A stretch of DNA of 64,000 nucleotides from Collimonas fungivorans (GTDB lineage Bacteria > Pseudomonadota > Gammaproteobacteria > Burkholderiales > Burkholderiaceae_D): positions 3,038,001 to 3,102,000 of the forward strand of contig NZ_CP013232.1 of the NCBI RefSeq assembly GCF_001584145.1, written 5' to 3'. Positions 60,064-64,000 of the stretch are shown in pieces (position 1 is the stretch's first letter; the number at the start of each line of letters is the position of its first letter). The translations under genes were made by a program, and so were the position numbers. The notes beneath the pieces were generated by a model. The model searched no databases. It worked only from the letters and a program-made list of their open reading frames with translations, and was not told where the DNA came from.

Positions 60064-60612
60064 GTGACGCTAATTGCATGCCCCGAGTGTGAAGCCAAGA
60101 TTTCCGATCAAGCTCCCAATTGTATTCATTGCGGCTTTCCGTTGGCCAAGAGAAATTTGCAGCATGCTTCGTCCCCTTCTCCTGCAGCGTCCCCCATTCC
60201 TGCACCGGTACGTCTTCTGGACGGCAATCCAAATTACTCCGCCAGACTAGGTGACGAACCTCCTCGCCTTCTTGGTGGTAATCCGAACTATGATCGCCAA
60301 GCAGGCCAAGATGACTACTACAGCCACAAAAACAGAGCGTCATTTCTAAACAGATCCTCATATCAACCCACCAAAAGCAGAAAGAGACGTTGGATCTACA
60401 TTGTCCTTGCATTGCTCATCGGAGCCATAGGTATTCACAATTTCTATGCCGGTTATGTGGGACGCGGCCTTGCACAAATACTAACAACGGTTCTAATGAT
60501 GTTGGCAGCGTTCATTTTCAAATTTCCAGTTTCTTTCGTATTAGTTAGTATTTGGGTTCTAATCGAAATCTTCGCTGTCACCAAGGATTCTGCTGGCGAT
60601 AGATTGACTTAA
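60064..60612 (+). CDS. Zinc-ribbon and TM2-domain membrane protein
   Basis: 182 residues. CPECEAKISDQAPNCIHCGFPL is a zinc ribbon (pairs at Cys6/9 and Cys20/23). A Pro/Asn-rich linker has two imperfect copies of LLDGNPNY / LLGGNPNY. A TM2 domain follows from about 105: WIYIVLALLIGAIGIHNFYAGYVGRG, then a second helix pair. Start is GTG with AGGA upstream. TM2 proteins have no firmly assigned role. The gene overlaps the convergent 60609 gene by four bases. Confidence 0.82.
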   Translation: MTLIACPECEAKISDQAPNCIHCGFPLAKRNLQHASSPSPAASPIPAPVRLLDGNPNYSARLGDEPPRLLGGNPNYDRQAGQDDYYSHKNRASFLNRSSYQPTKSRKRRWIYIVLALLIGAIGIHNFYAGYVGRGLAQILTTVLMMLAAFIFKFPVSFVLVSIWVLIEIFAVTKDSAGDRLT

Positions 60613-61004
60613 GAATCGCCGATACAGAAATAATTCTGACTCAAGCTCATATTGATGGATAGCCGACCAAGCGCGATGGCGACGACGTTGATTTCTTTTT
60701 CCACACCAGGGCTCCAACCAGGAGATTCGGCTGGATGTTGATCGATGGGCCGTGCCATTCGCGGATAATACTCACCCGGCTGAAGAGTAGTTTTTTGAAA
60801 AGGACATTGCCCATTCGGTTCATACCACGGCAACTCACGACGGATCGCGTCCCAAATCGTCTCGCCAGGCGCAGCTTTGAAATAAGCTCCTGGAGTCTGT
60901 TCAGCGTTTGTGACCCCGATCCGAACGGCAACGTCATTCTCGATTTTCCAGATCTGTGAATTTGACCCGTTCAAGGTACTAAAAGTACGAATGTAATAGC
61001 TCAT
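60609..61004 (-). CDS. Hypothetical cytoplasmic protein
   Basis: 131 residues starting MSYYIRTFSTLNGSNSQIWKI. No recognised motif, signal peptide or helix. The stretch PGETIWDAIRRELPWYEPNG resembles no family I can name. It converges with the TM2 gene; the two stop codons overlap. Confidence 0.55.
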   Translation of the reverse strand: MSYYIRTFSTLNGSNSQIWKIENDVAVRIGVTNAEQTPGAYFKAAPGETIWDAIRRELPWYEPNGQCPFQKTTLQPGEYYPRMARPIDQHPAESPGWSPGVEKEINVVAIALGRLSINMSLSQNYFCIGDS

Positions 61005-61100
61005 TCATCATTCCAAAGTAAAGAATTGCAGAGGGCGCCAAAAGATTCTCTACCCGACTTCAATTGATCAAATGCCAGTAAAGGCAGCATCGAGTCGAGA

Positions 61101-61195
61101 ACCGATAAAAATTTGAATATTAAATATTATCGGTATGAATTATTAAACCGAAAATAATAAAAAAAATTACATTTTCGAGATTTCTTCTCGAAAAT
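61101..61195. promoter_or_regulatory. Cluster of inverted repeats in an AT-rich leader
   Basis: ACCGATAA / TTATCGGT (61101..61108 with 61127..61134) and a further ACCG at 61147 are followed by a perfect ten-base inverted repeat ATTTTCGAGA / TCTCGAAAAT with a five-base loop (61171..61195). All lie upstream of the Xre gene at 61323. They could be operators or a recombinase site. The rest of 61005..61322 is AT-rich and has no gene. Confidence 0.55.
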
Positions 61196-61322
61196 TAATA
61201 GAAAAAAAACTTCAAATTAATTCTCATAAGTATTTGATTTAATTGAATATTTTTTCAATTACGCGCTTGAAGTTAACAATCAGATCGGGCATAGTAGTCG
61301 AAACAAAATTTGACAATACATT

Positions 61323-61709
61323 ATGTCCATCCATCCCTTGGGAAATGAAATTCGCGCGCACCGCCTTCGGAGCAAATTGACTCTCAAGGACGTTGCAAAA
61401 AAAACACAATGTAGTGCTCCCTATCTATGCAGAATAGAAACGGGGAAAAGCGCGCCCACAGACAGGAATTTCCTTGAAAGACTTGCATCAGCATTAACGC
61501 TTTCAGGTACTCAAAAAGAACGCCTTATTGAAGCGGCAGACGAATCGCAAAAGGTGCTTCAGCTGCGAGGTGAAATAAGCGTAAAAGCCTATCAAGTCGC
61601 ATACCGCTTTTCGAAATATGTAACCCAGCTCAGAAATGAGGATTTGGTGGAGCTCGACGCCATTCTGGCTCGCGCCCACGAGAAAGGAGACCCTATGCCC
61701 ACAAGTTAA
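61323..61709 (+). CDS. Xre-family transcriptional regulator upstream of the recombinases
   Basis: 128 residues. EIRAHRLRSKLTLKDVAKKTQCSAPYLCRIETGKSAPTDRNFLERLASAL is a Cro/CI helix-turn-helix; a helical tail of about 60 residues follows. Likely regulator of the downstream recombinase genes or of the island. A terminator-like hairpin stands 20 bases after its stop. Confidence 0.88.
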   Translation: MSIHPLGNEIRAHRLRSKLTLKDVAKKTQCSAPYLCRIETGKSAPTDRNFLERLASALTLSGTQKERLIEAADESQKVLQLRGEISVKAYQVAYRFSKYVTQLRNEDLVELDAILARAHEKGDPMPTS

Positions 61710-61729
61710 ATCGATTGGGTAAAGCAAAA

Positions 61730-61753
61730 GCCCTCGTTCGCGAAAACGAGGGC
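61730..61753 (+). terminator. Terminator hairpin after the Xre gene
   Basis: GCCCTCGTT / AACGAGGGC, perfect nine-base stem with a six-base loop. The T-tract after it is poor. Confidence 0.65.
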
Positions 61754-62060
61754 CGGCCTGAGGCTGTTTATCTAATTTGACCTAGATAAACCAACTCTAC
61801 GACCCCCTTCCGGCCTTGTCAAGTGGCCCGATGTGGGGCTGCCTGCTTTCGCCCTTCGCAAAAAAAATCATTTCATCGAATTTCATGTTCGAGGATCGCT
61901 CACGCGGTTTTCGAACCTACCGACACGAGAGAAAAATGGGCAAAAACGATCATATACATAGACTCAGATTTTTGAGGGCGACAGGTCGATTCCGGCTGAG
62001 CTTAACTCTAATGTTCACGACACCATTCGTCTTTCGACCTAACGTTAAGGCGATTTGATT

Positions 62061-63371
62061 ATGAGACAAATTTTTGCCAAAAAAAATTACATGCTCCTGC
62101 ACGAGGACGGGACAATTCACTACCCGTTCTCAAAATTTTTGTCATCCAAGTTCATCAATCCGCACACGCACGGCGCTGTGAGTAAGTCGCTCCGAATCCT
62201 CTATGTGTTCTGTCGCGCTCATCGCATCGAACTCGCGCTTCGAGCCGTCGAAGGGCGATGTCTAAGTTTCGATGAAACTAAGCAACTGGTAGATTTGTGC
62301 TATCGCCCCATCCCCGAAATCGAGGCAATGTCCGATAAAAAAGTGGTCTTTCTCACCGGCGCGAAGGCCGGCAAAGCTCCGATCAACTTACCTGATGCAG
62401 TCGAATCGAACACGGCGTCCAAGCAGGCAAATTATATTTCACAATACCTCAAATTTTTCTTTGAAGTGTTCCTAGATCCTAATATTCGATCCAGCACGCT
62501 ACGCAATGATTTAGACCGTGCATACAATATAACTAGACATCAAATGAATACTACTATCACCGGCACAAAGCAGGGACATCACCATGACATCAAGAGCCTG
62601 CCACATGACAAATTTATCGAGGTAATTCGAGCGATATTTCTCCGGCCTGAAGAACTTTTCCTGAGTGAATCAGGAAAAATCTCACGAAACCTTCTCCGGG
62701 ATCGGGCAATGGCATTATTGGCTTGCGAGGGCTTGCGACCTGGGACGCTTGGCAACGTTACGCGCACGAATTACAGGCCAGAGTCAAGCCATTTGGTTAT
62801 AACCGATAACCGCGTCAAACGCCGCGAAAGGGTCACTGCCAATACTCCTGTGCTGAAACTGGGCGCTAGCACACGCGTCAACAGTGCAAGTGAAACGATG
62901 ATCCAGCTCTGGCCATTCACCATCGAGGCGATTGACGACTACATCAATATCGAGCGAGTTGCCGTTCTATCGAAACGACTAACCAACCAATCCAATGGAT
63001 TTCTCTTTCTGAGTGAAAAAGGTGAACCGTTTAAACACCGCGCCAGCATCACCGACATGTTTAGCCGACTCGGCATACGCCTAGCAGAACTAGGACTATT
63101 GGAAGTGGGCGACGACCCGTACTTCCCGAACGTAAGGAAATACGACTTTTGCGGGTCCGTTCTGCGTCACTCTTCAGCCGCCCTCTTCCTGAAACACAAA
63201 GGTACGGACGATCGGGCCAAGGATCAGATGAAATCACGATTCGGCTGGACGCATAACAGCAACATGCCAGAACGTTATGCGGCCCGAACAATATCGGATC
63301 AAGCAAACATCAATCTGATGGAATTCAGCGAAAACTTGATCGCCGAAGCGCAAGCAAAAAAGCATAAATAG
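62061..63371 (+). CDS. Tyrosine recombinase (site-specific integrase)
   Basis: 436 residues from ATG at 62061 (a TTG at 62055 is also in frame). The catalytic domain is in the C-terminal half: GLRPGTLGNV with Arg226, LRHSSAAL with Arg369 and His370, WTHNSNMPERY with His398 and the Tyr406 nucleophile. The N-terminal half is a large core-binding region. A partner gene follows ten bases downstream with GGAGAA before its ATG. Such paired or tripled recombinases (in the style of Tn554 or recombinase trios) move islands. It probably mobilises the island that begins at dinB. The 61754..62060 gap shows no gene. Confidence 0.88.
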   Translation: MRQIFAKKNYMLLHEDGTIHYPFSKFLSSKFINPHTHGAVSKSLRILYVFCRAHRIELALRAVEGRCLSFDETKQLVDLCYRPIPEIEAMSDKKVVFLTGAKAGKAPINLPDAVESNTASKQANYISQYLKFFFEVFLDPNIRSSTLRNDLDRAYNITRHQMNTTITGTKQGHHHDIKSLPHDKFIEVIRAIFLRPEELFLSESGKISRNLLRDRAMALLACEGLRPGTLGNVTRTNYRPESSHLVITDNRVKRRERVTANTPVLKLGASTRVNSASETMIQLWPFTIEAIDDYINIERVAVLSKRLTNQSNGFLFLSEKGEPFKHRASITDMFSRLGIRLAELGLLEVGDDPYFPNVRKYDFCGSVLRHSSAALFLKHKGTDDRAKDQMKSRFGWTHNSNMPERYAARTISDQANINLMEFSENLIAEAQAKKHK

Positions 63372-63381
63372 GAGAATATTG

Positions 63382-64000
63382 ATGGTCTATAAGACAGTTG
63401 GTAACACAACTGTGGAGTGGAATGATCCGACTCCATTTGTCTTTACCATGCACGAAACTTCCGGTCCTGCTGACGACAGAAGAGAAAAAACTATCACGAT
63501 AGATTTGTCAGACCTTCGACGAGGCTTCGAGGACGATTTTCTGCAACACCTCAAGGAAATACTAATCCGACGGCGCAACAAAGTTATGCTATCGACGATT
63601 AATACCGATGCCGTTTATATATGTTTATTGTTTCGCAAAGTCATTGGATTCAAAATCTTCGATCGAAAGATTTCGATCATTGATGAGTCATTTCTGCTTG
63701 AGCTTCACACCGTCAAAGAAAATTTACCAGTCGGTTGCTTATGCGTTCTAAAAAAAACATTCGCCGCCAACCCTTATTCACAGTTGTTTGCGCCGGGACT
63801 ACACGACAGTGACTTTCCAGAAAAAAGAGATAGTAAGGGAAGACATGGTCGGCAGATCGACAGGATTCTCGCGAAGGCGCTCACCCGCGCCGCATGCGTG
63901 CATATTTTAAGTCAATGTGAGCAAGCCTATGACACTGGCGAAATGGACATTGGGCATTTCTCTTTCGTCAATCTGGCTTTTGCTGTCTTCTGTCGTCCTG
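63382..64000 (+). CDS. Partner gene of the recombinase, cut by window edge
   Basis: Open from ATG at 63382 to the window end, 206 codons, with GGAGAA nine bases upstream. It starts MVYKTVGNTTVEWNDPTPFVF, continues with DLSDLRRGFEDDFLQHLKEIL and ends in GHFSFVNLAFAVFCRP. The visible part would be the N-terminal domain of a large protein, and its place ten bases after the integrase stop suggests a second recombinase subunit. No catalytic motif can be checked because the C-terminus is outside the window. Confidence 0.6.
   Translation, partial: MVYKTVGNTTVEWNDPTPFVFTMHETSGPADDRREKTITIDLSDLRRGFEDDFLQHLKEILIRRRNKVMLSTINTDAVYICLLFRKVIGFKIFDRKISIIDESFLLELHTVKENLPVGCLCVLKKTFAANPYSQLFAPGLHDSDFPEKRDSKGRHGRQIDRILAKALTRAACVHILSQCEQAYDTGEMDIGHFSFVNLAFAVFCRP

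Noticed and set aside
61816..62058. 80-codon frame before the integrase
   Set aside because: No ribosome site and basic, unstructured translation; more likely the leader of the recombinase genes.

Overview
The window looks like a chromosomal segment of a GC-rich betaproteobacterium of the order Burkholderiales, probably Oxalobacteraceae (a Collimonas- or Herbaspirillum-like organism). This is inferred from the character of the proteins and the gene mix (stand-alone EF-G, PqiA-PqiA-PqiB-PqiC, DUF2917, VgrG with DUF2345); no database search was possible. It has two parts: a GC-rich core-like region from 1 to about 38.8 kb, and a visibly AT-richer accessory region from about 38.8 kb to the end.

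Core-like part. In order it holds a flotillin-like SPFH protein cut by the window edge, a Tet-type MFS exporter and an acyltransferase. Next comes a leftward kgtP-dctB-dctD operon for a C4/C5-dicarboxylate permease and its sigma-54 two-component system, then SlyX, an Xaa-Pro aminopeptidase, a stand-alone EF-G and GTP cyclohydrolase II. A retron lies between ribA and the pqi operon (reverse transcriptase 14667..15992, msr-msd RNA 16010..16176, promoter at 16182..16210). After the pqi operon come an RsuA-type protein with Glu at the expected catalytic Asp, and then three genes each broken by one missing G/C base (CYTH-CHAD protein, azoreductase, aldehyde dehydrogenase). These are interleaved with intact HxlR and free-methionine sulfoxide reductase genes. 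A TonB-dependent receptor, MgtC, a Tat-exported acid phosphatase, glutathione reductase, a fumarylacetoacetase-fold hydrolase, a LysE exporter and cardiolipin synthase follow.

Accessory part. A LexA-boxed dinB gene stops abruptly just after its catalytic Asp-Glu, at about 38.82 kb; I read this as the left edge of a genomic island. Inside the island are two RES-domain proteins with zinc ribbons, and a coupled three-gene operon of two HEPN-type proteins plus a DUF2026 papain/transglutaminase-like protein. Next is a leftward type VI secretion module: VgrG, a 25-residue mini-ORF, a toxin-like effector, an Imm71/72-like immunity protein, PAAR, a membrane-anchored thiolase-fold protein, an AP2-repeat protein and two membrane proteins. 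Then come a secreted small protein, a HigA remnant, and a cluster of DEDD exoribonuclease, metallophosphoesterase and HAD phosphatase that looks like nucleic-acid repair. Two Xre regulators with clear operator-like repeats follow. At the right edge are a tyrosine recombinase and the start of a co-directional partner gene, which probably mobilise the island. The other end of the island and the 3' part of dinB are not in the window.

Strongest candidates for new biology: the stand-alone myxobacterial-type retron with a fully readable a1/a2-flanked ncRNA, and the HEPN-HEPN-DUF2026 operon next to the paired RES proteins, which looks like an uncharacterised defence cassette.
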